From positions 868,001 to 932,000 of the forward strand of contig NZ_CP075371.1 of assembly GCF_018459925.1 (NCBI RefSeq): 64,000 bases of DNA. Reading direction: 5' to 3'. The stretch is from Nocardioides aquaticus. GTDB taxonomy: Bacteria; Actinomycetota; Actinomycetes; Propionibacteriales; Nocardioidaceae. The notes below the pieces were generated by a model. That model saw only the letters and a list, made by a program, of their open reading frames with translations, ran no database searches and had not been told where the DNA came from. Position numbers and translations under genes: made by a program. Of this stretch, positions 46,408 through 56,716 are shown piece after piece (the first letter of the stretch is position 1; each line of letters opens with the position of its first letter).

Positions 46408-46427
46408 CCTCGCACGGCGTGCGGGGG
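46408..46427. other. hairpin between GGDEF gene and pseudo-receiver gene
   Basis: CGCAC and GTGCG pair around GGC, extended by C/G-rich flanks. It lies in the 166-base gap upstream of the pseudo-receiver gene and could be a terminator or an operator. Confidence 0.35.
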
Positions 46428-46501
46428 AACCCGCGATCCCGGTGCGCGGTCCAGACCAGTCCTCCACCACGGTACGCCGGTCCGGCCGCCGGCGGCAGGT
46501 C

Positions 46502-47971
46502 TCAGCCCCTGGTCGGGGCCGTCCGCGGACCCGGCGCGGTCCGGCGCACCGCCGCGCCCACCGCCGCCCAGTGCCCGGCCTGGCGGGCGAGCTCGGCGGG
46601 GTCCGCGGCCGCGCCGAGCCACCGGCCCTGGAGGGTGTCGACGCCGAGCTCCTGCAGCCGGGCGACCGCGGAGGCGGTCTCGACGCCCTCGGCGACGACC
46701 TGGACCTCGAGGGCGTGCGCGGCGCTGACCATGCCGCGCACCTGCCGCTCGGTGGTGGGGTCGGTGAGCAGGGTCGCGATGATCTCGGGGTCGATCTTGA
46801 TCTGGCGCACCGCGGGGAAGGTCCACAGCGAGCGCAACGAGGACGAGTCCCGCCCGAAGCCGTGGATGCTAACCCGCACCCCGGCGTCGTGGACCTCCTC
46901 GAAGAGCGACGCGACGTCGGGCGTGGGCCAGGTGGCCGCCTCGGTGATCTCCAGCACCAGCGACGCCGGGTCGTGCCCGGCCCGGCGGACCCGGTCGATC
47001 AGGTCGGTGACCAGTCCGCGGGCGGCCATGTGCCGGGCCGAGACGTTGAGCGCGAGCCCGGCTCCGGGCGCCATCCGGCGCAGCGCGGGCAGGTCGGCCA
47101 GGGCGCGGTCGAGCACGGCGTCGGTCAGCGGCCCGAGCAGCCCGCTGCGCTCGGCCTGCGGCAGGAAGTGGCGCGGCAGGAGCAGCCCGAGCTCGGGGTG
47201 CTCCCAGCGGACCAGGGCCTCGTAGCCGGTCGTGCGACCGGTCGCCGCGTCGACCTGCGGCTGGTAGTGGACGTCGAGCTGCCCGGCGAGGACGGCCTCG
47301 CGCAGCTCCGCGACCAGGCGCGGGCCGTGCACCGCGGCCAGGACGGGGTCGGTGAGGTCGCCGAGGGGTGCGGGCGCGTCGCCGCCGGCGCGCTTGACGG
47401 CGTACATCGCCTGGTCCGCGGCCCGGGTCAGGTCCTCGAGGGTGTTGCCGTCGCGGTCGAGCAGGGCCACGCCGACCGACGCGGTCACGGTGACCTCCAG
47501 CTCCTCGACCGCCAGCGGGGCGGCGACGGCGGCCACGATCCGGGCGGCGAGGTCGCCGGCGTCGTCGACGCAGGCCAGGGGCGCGGTGAGCACGGCGAAC
47601 TCGTCGCCGCCGAGGCGGACGACGAGGTCCTGCGCACCGACCACGGAGCTGAGCCGGCGGGCCACCTCGACCAGCACGGCGTCACCCTCGTGGTGGCCCA
47701 GCAGGTCGTTGATCCGCTTGAACCCGTCGAGGTCGAGCAGCAGCAGCGCCACCGGGCGCCCGGAGGCCCGGGCCAGCGCGAGCGCCAGCGGTCCGCGGTC
47801 GCGCAGCACGCCGCGGTCGGGCAGCCCGGTCAGCGGGTCGGTGCCGCGGCTGCCCAGCCGTCGTACGACGCCGCACAGCAGCCCGCGCACGTCGCGCAAC
47901 CCGGTCACCGACGGCGCCGGCGGGCGGTGGTGGGGCGCATGTCGGGTCTCCGGGGTGGCTCGGCGGGCCAC
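46502..47971 (-). CDS. GGDEF-EAL protein: intact GGDEF, damaged EAL site
   Basis: The 489-residue cytoplasmic protein has a GGDEF domain near residues 45-205 with an intact VRLGGDEFAVL. The inhibitory RxxD site is replaced by GAQD. The EAL domain (about 220-465) keeps YEALVRW, LNVSARH, LEITEA, IKIDPEII, VAEGVET and LQGRWLG. However, the metal-binding loop normally written DDFGTGYSS is HGFGRDSSS, losing both Asp. Phosphodiesterase activity is therefore unlikely, and the protein should mainly make c-di-GMP or bind it in the EAL pocket. It is divergent from rsiG-whiG. GTG 47908 is an alternative start. Confidence 0.88.
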   Translation of the reverse strand: MARRATPETRHAPHHRPPAPSVTGLRDVRGLLCGVVRRLGSRGTDPLTGLPDRGVLRDRGPLALALARASGRPVALLLLDLDGFKRINDLLGHHEGDAVLVEVARRLSSVVGAQDLVVRLGGDEFAVLTAPLACVDDAGDLAARIVAAVAAPLAVEELEVTVTASVGVALLDRDGNTLEDLTRAADQAMYAVKRAGGDAPAPLGDLTDPVLAAVHGPRLVAELREAVLAGQLDVHYQPQVDAATGRTTGYEALVRWEHPELGLLLPRHFLPQAERSGLLGPLTDAVLDRALADLPALRRMAPGAGLALNVSARHMAARGLVTDLIDRVRRAGHDPASLVLEITEAATWPTPDVASLFEEVHDAGVRVSIHGFGRDSSSLRSLWTFPAVRQIKIDPEIIATLLTDPTTERQVRGMVSAAHALEVQVVAEGVETASAVARLQELGVDTLQGRWLGAAADPAELARQAGHWAAVGAAVRRTAPGPRTAPTRG

Positions 47972-48227
47972 GGCTCCCCGTGGTCGAGGGGGTCATCGGG
48001 TCCGCGAGGGCAGGACTTGAGTCCCGTACGGTCCGGTGTCTCGGCACCGGGACACGTCCGGAGGCCCCTCGACGGCCCCTCGGTACCCCCACGACGGGGC
48101 CCGATCTGGCCGACCGGGGCCCGACGAGCTGCCGGAACCCTCGGACGACGGCCCGGTCGCGCTGGCAGGATGCGGGGGACGCCCGCGGCCCACCCCACCC
48201 TCGCCGCGGCCCGGCACGAGGAGCACG
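47972..48227. promoter_or_regulatory. shared region between the GGDEF gene and rsiG
   Basis: This 256-base gap must hold promoters for both divergent units. An imperfect hairpin with GGTG/CACC arms lies near 48031-48053. I see no coding sequence, no clear -10/-35 pair and no recognisable FliA/WhiG-type promoter. Confidence 0.4.
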
Positions 48228-48746
48228 GTGAACGACCAGACCGCCACGGGACCCGGCACGCTCGACGTCGGCGAGGCCCCACGGCTCGACGACCTCGACC
48301 TGCCCGCGCTGCGCGGCTACCGCCAGCGCCTGCGCGACGAGGAGGACCGGGCCTCGTACTGGCGCCGCGTCGTGCACGCGCGGCTCGACCTGATCGAGGC
48401 CGGCGGGAGCGGTACGGGCGGCGGCGCGGGCGTCGCGATCGGGCTCGAGGACCTCGTCCGCGTGCTGGGCGACACCGCCACCGGCGCCGGGCGCACCGCG
48501 CTGCTGCGCGTCCGCGCGGCCGACCCGCTGCCCGAGCTGCCCGACCTGGCCGAGGTGTGGGCGCCGCCGGCCAGCCCGGCCGAGACCGCTGTCGTGGTGG
48601 AGCGGCTGCGGGCCGCCGAGCGGCAGCTGACGGCGTACCGCAGCGCGCTCTTCGCCCGCCTCGACGAGAGCACGGCCGCGCTGATCGCGCGCTACCGCAG
48701 CGACCCGTCGGCGGCGCTGTCGGTCCTCGAGCAGGGCGCCGCCTGA
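48228..48746 (+). CDS. rsiG: RsiG-like c-di-GMP-responsive anti-sigma factor
   Basis: GTG 48228 follows GAGGAG and gives 172 helical residues. Streptomyces RsiG has two copies of a c-di-GMP motif with spacing E-x3-S-x2-R-x3-Q-x3-D. Here the first copy reads Glu39, Ser43, Arg46, His50, Asp54 and the second Glu131, Thr135, Arg138, Phe142, Asp146. The spacing is exact in both; only the Gln and one Ser are changed. Its stop overlaps the start of the sigma gene (TGATG), as expected for a coupled anti-sigma/sigma pair. In Streptomyces, c-di-GMP-bound RsiG sequesters WhiG. Ligand binding here is inference. Confidence 0.82.
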   Translation: MNDQTATGPGTLDVGEAPRLDDLDLPALRGYRQRLRDEEDRASYWRRVVHARLDLIEAGGSGTGGGAGVAIGLEDLVRVLGDTATGAGRTALLRVRAADPLPELPDLAEVWAPPASPAETAVVVERLRAAERQLTAYRSALFARLDESTAALIARYRSDPSAALSVLEQGAA

Positions 48747-49516
48747 TGTCGCGTGCCACGCCGCGGACCCCGCCGCGCAACCCGCCGCGCACCACGCCGC
48801 CGGAGATCGGGGAGACCTGGCGCGAGTACAAGGCCACCGGGGACGTCGACCTGCGCAACCGGCTGGTGATGCAGTACTCGCCGCTGGTCAAGTACGTCGC
48901 CGGACGCGTGCGCAGCGGCCTGCCGGCCACGGTCGAGTCCGCGGACCTGGTCTCCGAGGGCGTGTTCGGGCTGATGGACGCGATCGAGAAGTTCGAGCCG
49001 GACCGCGGCTGGGAGTTCCAGACCTACGCGGTGCCCCGGATCCGCGGCGCGATCCTGGACTCCATCCGCAGCGCCGACTGGGTGCCGCGCTCGGTGCGGA
49101 CCCGCCTGCGTGCGGTCGAGGAGGCCCGCACCGCGCTGCACCGCGAGCTGGGCCGCGACCCGGAGGACGTCGAGCTGGCCCGGCGCCTCGACGTCGGGGT
49201 CGGCGAGCTGCGCGAGCTGGTCGCCAAGCCGACCCAGATGGGCGGCGGCGGGGACGAGGAGATCGCCGAGATGGGCGACGAGGCCCCCGGCCTGGAGGAG
49301 GCCTTCGAGGACGAGGGCACCCGCGAGGTGCTGCGCCGCACGGTGCGCGAGCTGCCCGAGCGCGACCAGGTCGTGATCGCGCTCTACTTCTTCGAGGGCC
49401 TGACCCTGGCCGAGATCGGTCAGGTGCTGCAGGTGACCGAGTCCCGGGTCAGCCAGCTGCGCAGCCGGGCCACCAGGTCGCTGCGCGAGCGGCTCACGGT
49501 GGCGCTGGCGACCTGA
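48746..49516 (+). CDS. whiG: WhiG/FliA-family sigma-28 factor
   Basis: The 256-residue protein has sigma region 2 (RNRLVMQYSPLVKYVAGRV; SEGVFGLMDAIEKFEPDRG), region 3 (residues about 130-180) and a region 4 helix-turn-helix (LTLAEIGQVLQVTESRVSQL). WEFQTYAVPRIRGAILDSIR is characteristic of FliA/WhiG rather than the stress sigma factors. In motile actinobacteria this factor transcribes flagellar genes, and in Streptomyces sporulation genes. No flagellar gene is in the window. It starts within the rsiG stop codon. The last 23 bases overlap the convergent EamA gene. Confidence 0.93.
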   Translation: MSRATPRTPPRNPPRTTPPEIGETWREYKATGDVDLRNRLVMQYSPLVKYVAGRVRSGLPATVESADLVSEGVFGLMDAIEKFEPDRGWEFQTYAVPRIRGAILDSIRSADWVPRSVRTRLRAVEEARTALHRELGRDPEDVELARRLDVGVGELRELVAKPTQMGGGGDEEIAEMGDEAPGLEEAFEDEGTREVLRRTVRELPERDQVVIALYFFEGLTLAEIGQVLQVTESRVSQLRSRATRSLRERLTVALAT

Positions 49517-50450
49517 CCGGGTCGGCGCCCACCGGCGCCCGTCCGGTCTTCCGTCCGGCCGCCGGGCCGCGGCGGGCCACGGCCACGCCGACGAGGGCCA
49601 GCACGCCCCCGGCGTACGCCAGCGCGGGCGGCGCCTCCCCGAGCAGCAGCAGGCCCAGCACGATCGTGATCGGCGGCACCAGGTAGGTGGTGACGCCCAG
49701 CCGCGAGGCGTCCATCCGCCCCAGCGCGTAGGCGTAGGTGGTGAAGGCCAGCGCGGTCGGGAAGACGCCGAGGTAGACCACCCACCACACCGAGGAGGTC
49801 GGCGCGGCGCGGACCTGCGCGAGCAGGTCACCGGCCCAGGGCAGGCAGACCAGGGCCCCGACCGTGCAGGCCGCCCAGGTGACCTGGAGCGCGGGCAGTC
49901 GGCGTACGAGGGGCTTCTGCAGCACCAGCGAGACCGCGTAGACCACCGCGGCGAGCAGCACGAGCGCGACGCCCAGGACGTCGCGGTCGCCGTCGGCTGG
50001 GCCGGCCAGGGCGATCAGGACCACCCCGCCGAAGGCCAGCGCGAGGCCGAGCGCGAGGGCGCCGGTGAACCGCTCGCCCAGGAACAGCGCCGCCAGCAGC
50101 GCGATCAGCACCGGTGAGACCTGGATCAGCATCGCCGCCGTGCCGGCGTCGACGCGCAGCTCGCCCTCGTTCAGCGCGACGTTGTAGACCCCGAACCACA
50201 GCACGCCGATCGCGGCGAGGGCCAGCGCCTCACGGGTCGTGGGACGCACCAGCGCCCGACCCGTGCGCCGCCGGGTCACCGCCACCACCACGCCCAGCGT
50301 CAGCGACCCGACCAGCAGCCGCCCCAGCGACAGCGCGCCGGGGGAGAAGTCGCGGCCGAGGTGCCGGATCGCGACGAACGCCGAGGCCCACAGGACCAGG
50401 GTGCAGCCGACCGCGGCGAGCGGCAGCCAGGAGGGGGCGGGACGGGACAC
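49494..50450 (-). CDS. EamA/RhaT-family transporter
   Basis: The 318-residue protein has ten membrane segments in two EamA repeats: LVLWASAFVAIRHLGRDFSPG at residue 18 and LLAAVVYAVSLVLQKPLVRRL near 165. The second repeat ends with LVPPITIVLGLLLLGEAPP. Members export small metabolites; the substrate is unknown. It shares family but not close sequence with the EamA gene at 39.8 kb. It is downstream of eda on the same strand, 81 bases away, and its 3' end overlaps the end of whiG in the opposite direction. Confidence 0.85.
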   Translation of the reverse strand: MSRPAPSWLPLAAVGCTLVLWASAFVAIRHLGRDFSPGALSLGRLLVGSLTLGVVVAVTRRRTGRALVRPTTREALALAAIGVLWFGVYNVALNEGELRVDAGTAAMLIQVSPVLIALLAALFLGERFTGALALGLALAFGGVVLIALAGPADGDRDVLGVALVLLAAVVYAVSLVLQKPLVRRLPALQVTWAACTVGALVCLPWAGDLLAQVRAAPTSSVWWVVYLGVFPTALAFTTYAYALGRMDASRLGVTTYLVPPITIVLGLLLLGEAPPALAYAGGVLALVGVAVARRGPAAGRKTGRAPVGADPVRSPAPP

Positions 50451-50531
50451 GTCCGGAGCGTAGGACCCGCCGCCGACAGCGCCCCCGCGGGTCGGTGCCG
50501 GCCGCGGGGTCCCCGGCGCGGGTGGGACGGC

Positions 50532-51188
50532 TCAGCCGAGCGCGGCGGCCTCGCCCGCGAGCCGCGCGACCCGGTCCCAGTCGCCCTGCTCCAGGGCGTC
50601 CTTCGGGGTCAGCCAGGACCCGCCGACGCAGCCGACGTTGGGCAGGGCGAGGTACGCCGGGGCGCTCGCGGCGGTGATGCCGCCGGTCGGGCAGAACCGG
50701 GCCGCGGGGACCGGGGCGGAGACGGCCTTGAGCCACGGGGCGCCGCCGGAGGCCTCGGCGGGGAAGAACTTCATCTCCGTCACCCCGGCCTCGAGCACCG
50801 TCAGCACCTCGGAGACCGAGCTGGTGCCGGGCAGGAACGGCAGGCCGGTGCCGAGCATCGCGTCGAGCAGCCCGGGGGTGGCGCCGGGGGAGACCAGGAA
50901 CTGTGAGCCCGCCGCGGCCGCCGCCTCGGCCTGGGCCGGGGTGCAGACGGTGCCGGCGCCGAGGAGGATCTCGGGGACCTCGTCGGCGATCGCGCGGACC
51001 GCCTCGAGCGCGACCGGGGTGCGCAGCGTGACCTCGATGATCGGCAGGCCACCGGCCACCAGCGCGCGGGCCAGCGGGACGGCGTGGGTGACGTCGTCGA
51101 TCACGACGACCGGCACCACCGGGGCGACGGACAGCAGCGACCCGGGGGGCAGCGGCGCGGGCGTACGGGTCTCAGACGTGCTGGTCAA
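50532..51188 (-). CDS. eda: 2-keto-3-deoxy-6-phosphogluconate (KDPG) aldolase
   Basis: TTG 51188 is chosen because AGGAGGT lies 5 bases upstream; no ATG or GTG with a ribosome site is available. It overlaps the edd 3' end by 17 bases. The 218-residue protein has [10 protein letters not shown], then IEVTLRTP with Glu52 and Arg56, GAGTV, and the Schiff-base Lys140 in [26 protein letters not shown] forms the phosphate-binding end. It splits KDPG into pyruvate and glyceraldehyde-3-phosphate, the last step of the Entner-Doudoroff pathway. Confidence 0.93.
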   Translation of the reverse strand: MTSTSETRTPAPLPPGSLLSVAPVVPVVVIDDVTHAVPLARALVAGGLPIIEVTLRTPVALEAVRAIADEVPEILLGAGTVCTPAQAEAAAAAGSQFLVSPGATPGLLDAMLGTGLPFLPGTSSVSEVLTVLEAGVTEMKFFPAEASGGAPWLKAVSAPVPAARFCPTGGITAASAPAYLALPNVGCVGGSWLTPKDALEQGDWDRVARLAGEAAALG

Positions 51189-53144
51189 CGCGGACCTCCT
51201 GGAGGGTCGGGGTGGCGTCGACGGCGGCGAAGACGCTGGCGCCCTCGTCGGCCGGTCCGACGGTGGCGCGGAAGGCGGCGAAGAGCTCGCGGCCGGTGCC
51301 GGCCCACTCCTCGCCCTGGGGCGGACGGCCGGTGGACTCGCGGGCGTCGAAGTCGTCGTCGGTGGCCACGCCGAGCGTGCCGGCGTCGGCGTCGAGGGTG
51401 ACCAGGTCGCCGTCCCGGACCCGGGCCAGCGGCCCGCCGAGGGCGGCCTCGGGCGTGACGTGGATGGCGGCCGGGACCTTGCCGGAGGCGCCCGACATGC
51501 GGCCGTCGGTGACGATCGCGACCCGCTGACCGCGGTCCTGGAGGACCCCGAGGGCGGGGGTGAGCTTGTGCAGCTCGGGCATCCCGTTGGAGGCCGGGCC
51601 CTGGTAGCGCACGACCGCGACCAGGTCGCGTCCGTCGAGGCGGCCCTCGTCGAACGCCGCGAGCAGGTCGTCCTGGTGGTCGAAGACCATCGCCGGTGCG
51701 GTGACCACGCGGTGCTCCTCGGCGACGGCGGAGACCTTGACGACCGCACGGCCCAGCGGCCCGCGCAGCATCCGCAGCCCGCCGTCGGGGCTGAACGGGG
51801 CCTCGACCGGGCGGAGCACGTCGGTGTCGAGCGAGGCGGTGGCGCCCTCGCGCCAGGCCAGGGTGCCGTCGGCGCCGAGCTCGGGCTCGCAGGTGTAGCG
51901 GGCCAGCCCGCGGCCGACGACCGTCTCGACGTCCTCGTGCAGCAGCCCGGCCTCGAGCAGGGTGCGGACCAGGAACCCGATGCCGCCGGCGGCGTGGAAG
52001 TGGTTCACGTCGGCGGAGCCGTTGGGGTACATCCGGCTCAGCAGCGGCACGACCGCCGACAGGTCCGAGAAGTCGTCCCAGGTCAGCGCGATGCCGGCGG
52101 CGCGGGCGACCGCGACCAGGTGCATCGTGTGGTTGGTGGAGCCGCCGCTGGCCAGCAGCGCGACGCAGGCGTTGACCACGGCCTTCTCGTCGACCAGCTC
52201 GCCGATCGGGGTGGGGGCGGCGCCCTGCTTGGCCGCGCCCTGCACCGACAGCGCCACGGCGCGGGCGGCGGCGGCGCGGGTCAGCGGCTCGCGCAGCGGC
52301 GAGTCGGGGTTCTCGAAGGAGGACCCGGGAAGGTGCAGCCCGAGGACCTCCATCAGCAGCTGGTTGGAGTTCGCGGTGCCGTAGAAGGTGCAGGTCCCGC
52401 GGGAGTGGTACGACGCGGACTCGGCCTCGAGCAGCTCCTCGCGCCCGACCAGCCCCTCGGCGTACCGCTGGCGGACCGCGGCCTTCTCCTTGTTGGGCAG
52501 GCCCGAGGTCATCGGACCGGCCGGCACGAACACCGTCGGCAGGTGGCCGAAGGACAGGGCACCGATCAGCAGCCCGGGCGTGATCTTGTCGCAGACGCCG
52601 AGCATCAGCGCGGCGTCGAACATGTCGTGCGACAGCGCGATCGCCGTCGACATCGCGATCACGTCGCGGCTGTAGAGCGAGAGCTGCATGCCGTCGCGGC
52701 CCTGGGTGATCCCGTCGCACATCGCGGGCACGCCGCCGGCGACCTGGGCGATCCCCCCGGCGCGGATGACGGCCTCCTTGAGCACCGGCGGGTACGTCCC
52801 GTACGGCTGGTGCGCGGAGAGCATGTCGTTGTAGGAGGTCACCACGGCCACGTTGGGCTTGGTGCGCCCACGCAGCCCGGACTTCTCACGGGGCTCGGCG
52901 GCGGCGAAGCCGTGCGCGAGGTTAGCGCAGCCGAGGTCGGCCCGGGCGGCGCCGCTGGCGGCCCCGGCGGCGACGCCGGCACGGACCCGGCGCAGGTACG
53001 CAGCCCTGCTCGCCGTGCTGCGCTCGACCAGCCGCTCGGTCACGGCCGCCACGACGGGGTGCGTCGCGGGGAGCGTCAGGTCGGGGCGCGGGACGGGCCC
53101 GTCGGTGGGTGCAGGGGTGGGTGCGGGGGTGGGGGTCGGGTCGG

Positions 53145-53148
<4 letters not shown>
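51172..53148 (-). CDS. edd: 6-phosphogluconate dehydratase
   Basis: GTG 53148 follows AGGAG and overlaps the zwf stop by 4 bases. The 658-residue product has a Pro/Thr-rich N-terminal extension of about 20 residues before the family match, making it slightly longer than usual. Iron-sulfur and active-site segments include [48 protein letters not shown] and [20 protein letters not shown]. These separate it from the related IlvD dehydratase. It converts 6-phosphogluconate to KDPG using a [4Fe-4S] cluster. It is the middle gene of zwf-edd-eda. Confidence 0.95.
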
Positions 53149-54650
<1,502 letters not shown>

Positions 54651-54742
54651 GATCTCCACGGTAAGGACCTTAGGGTTGGGATGCAACGTGCTTAGGTATT
54701 AACCAGGCAAAAGTTGCGTGTCTTCCGGGTGTCGGTGTTTGA
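54651..54742. promoter_or_regulatory. zwf/ROK divergent promoter region
   Basis: This 92-base gap is much more AT-rich than its surroundings. GCAAC (54683-54687) and GTTGC (54713-54717) form an inverted repeat around GGTATTAACC, itself a near-palindrome. On the minus strand TTGCCT and TTGCAT, 18 bases apart, are possible zwf promoter elements. A ROK repressor operator is expected here. Confidence 0.5.
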
Positions 54743-55999
54743 ATGGTCACGATGACGCTCTCCCCGAAGTCCGCTCTCGAGCACGAGGTGCGCCGCGCCC
54801 GCGACGCCGGCTCCACCACCGGCGAGCTGCTGCGCCTGGTGCGCACCGGTCGCGCCTCGACCCGGGCCGACCTGGGCCGGCTGACCGGCCTGTCCCGCAC
54901 CGCCGTGGCCTCGCGGCTGGCGGCGCTGGGCGCGGCCGGTCTGCTGCGCGCCGGTGACGAGCTCGCCTCGACCGGGGGCCGCCCGCCCACCGAGCTGGTC
55001 TTCGACACCGGGTTCGGCGTCGTGCTCACCGCCGCCCTCGGCCGCTCGCGCACCCAGCTCGGTGTCTTCGACCTGGCTGCGAACGCGCTGGCCACCAGCT
55101 CCCGCGAGCACCCGGCCGGGGTCGGGCCCGCGGAGCTGATGCCCGCGGTCGCCGCGGGCCTCCGGGACCTGCTGGCCGGGCTGGACCACCGGCCGCGTCG
55201 CGTCGTCGGGATCGGCGTCAGCCTGCCGGGCACGGTCGACGGGGTCCGCGGCGCCAGCGTCGACTCCCCGGTCATGTCCGGCTGGGACGGCGTCGAGCTG
55301 GCGCCGTACCTCGCCGACGTCGTGCCCCCCGGTCTCACCGACGACGACGTCCCGCCGCCGTTGTTCCTGGGCAACGACGCCGACGCGCTGGCCCGCTCCG
55401 AGCGGATGGGTCGCACCGGCGCGCTCGAGGACGTGCTCGTGGTCAAGGCCTCCACCGGCCTCGGGCTCGGCATCGTCGCCGGCGGCCAGGTGCTGACCGG
55501 CCACCTCGGCGCCGCGGGCGAGATCGGGCACACCGCCGTCGACGCCGGCGGCGAGCGGACCTGTCGCTGCGGCGCCACGGGCTGCCTGGAGACGGTCGCG
55601 GGCGGCTGGGCGCTGGTGGCGCGGATGAACGAGCAGGGCCGCGCGGTCACCCACGTCCGCGAGGTGGTCGACCTGGCGCTGGCCGGGGACGGCGAGGCGC
55701 GCCACCTGCTGCGCGAGAGCGGCCGCCACCTCGGCGACCTGCTCGCGGTCGCGATCAACCTGCTCAACCCGCAGGCCGTCGTGCTGGGTGGCGACATGCC
55801 GGTCGTCTTCGACATCTACTCCGCCGGCGTCCGCGAGTCGGTCTACGCCCGCGCCGCCGCGCTGGCCACCCGCGACCTGCAGATCCTGCCGGCCACCTTC
55901 GGCGACCGCGCCGGGCTCGTGGGCTGCGCGGCCACCGTGCTCGACCACGTGCTCAGCCCGGCCTCGGTCGACGCGTTCCTCGCCCACGCGCCGAGATGA
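54743..55999 (+). CDS. ROK-family transcriptional regulator
   Basis: The 418-residue protein has an N-terminal winged helix-turn-helix (residues 28-80: LVRTGRASTRADLGRLTGLSRTAVASRLAALG) and a ROK domain. The sugar-kinase-like core has VVGIGVSLPGTV, HLGAAGEIGHTAVD and the zinc-binding CRCGATGCLETVAGG. NagC/Mlc-type ROK regulators sense sugars or sugar phosphates. It is divergent from zwf-edd-eda and probably represses that operon. ATG 54752 is an alternative start. The stop TGA lies inside the first unit of repeat copy j, so the repeat provides the end of the reading frame. Confidence 0.88.
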   Translation: MVTMTLSPKSALEHEVRRARDAGSTTGELLRLVRTGRASTRADLGRLTGLSRTAVASRLAALGAAGLLRAGDELASTGGRPPTELVFDTGFGVVLTAALGRSRTQLGVFDLAANALATSSREHPAGVGPAELMPAVAAGLRDLLAGLDHRPRRVVGIGVSLPGTVDGVRGASVDSPVMSGWDGVELAPYLADVVPPGLTDDDVPPPLFLGNDADALARSERMGRTGALEDVLVVKASTGLGLGIVAGGQVLTGHLGAAGEIGHTAVDAGGERTCRCGATGCLETVAGGWALVARMNEQGRAVTHVREVVDLALAGDGEARHLLRESGRHLGDLLAVAINLLNPQAVVLGGDMPVVFDIYSAGVRESVYARAAALATRDLQILPATFGDRAGLVGCAATVLDHVLSPASVDAFLAHAPR

Positions 56000-56035
56000 C
56001 GCTCGCGGCGCGCCGAGATGACGCTCGCGGCGCGC
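55992..56035 (+). repeat. 22-bp repeat module, copy j (two B-type units)
   Basis: Two identical units carrying CGAGATGACGCTCGCGG plus CGCGC start at 55992 and 56014. The TGA at 55997-55999, within the first unit, is the stop codon of the ROK gene. Confidence 0.92.
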
Positions 56036-56058
56036 CGGGGGCGGCCTAGCGTGGCCCG

Positions 56059-56703
56059 ATGACCTCGGACCTGCTGGCGGACGCGTACGCCGGGACCAGC
56101 CGCGCGACGGACCGGCTCACCCCTGCCGACTGGGAGCGGCCGACCCGGGCGGCGGCCTGGCCGGTGCGCGCGCTGCTGCACCACCAGCTGATGGACGCCC
56201 AGCGGGCGCTGGTGGCGCTGGCCTGCACGACCGACGCCACCCCGGACGTCGACCGGGAGACCTACTGGGCCGGCTTCCTGCCCGACGGCGACGCCGGTGC
56301 GGGCCCCAGCGCGCGCGTCTCGGCGGCCTACGACCCCGCGGACCTGCGCGCCCAGTGGACGGCGACCGCGGCCGCGGTCGTCCGGGCGTCCGAGGTCGCC
56401 GACCCGACGACCCGGGTCGAGACGCAGGGCCACGTGATCACGGTCGACGACCTGGTCTCGACGCTGGTCGTCGAGGCGACGGTGCACCACCTCGACCTGG
56501 TCCTCGACCTCGACGACCCGGGCCCGTCCGCGGCCTGCCTGGCCCACACGCGTGCGGTGCTCGAGGGGATCCTCGGGGCGCCGCTGCCGTCGTCGTGGGA
56601 CGACGCCACCGCGGTGCTGCGCTCCACCGGCCGCGAGGCCCTGACCGACGCCGACCGCGCGGCGCTGGGCGTACGGGCGGGGCGGCTGCCGCTGCTCGGC
56701 TGA
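56059..56703 (+). CDS. maleylpyruvate-isomerase-like (DinB/MDMPI) family protein
   Basis: The 214-residue protein has the four-helix DinB/MDMPI layout: WERPTRAAAWPVRALLHHQLMDAQRAL near residue 25, then a second half with VSTLVVEATVHHLDLVLDLDDP, supplying the metal-binding His and Glu positions. Members include mycothiol-dependent maleylpyruvate isomerases, which fits an organism with mshA. The substrate is unknown. TAGCGT at 56047-56052 lies 6 bases before the ATG, so the transcript is probably leaderless. It begins just after repeat copy j. Confidence 0.8.
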   Translation: MTSDLLADAYAGTSRATDRLTPADWERPTRAAAWPVRALLHHQLMDAQRALVALACTTDATPDVDRETYWAGFLPDGDAGAGPSARVSAAYDPADLRAQWTATAAAVVRASEVADPTTRVETQGHVITVDDLVSTLVVEATVHHLDLVLDLDDPGPSAACLAHTRAVLEGILGAPLPSSWDDATAVLRSTGREALTDADRAALGVRAGRLPLLG

Positions 56704-56716
56704 CCCGGCCCGCCCG

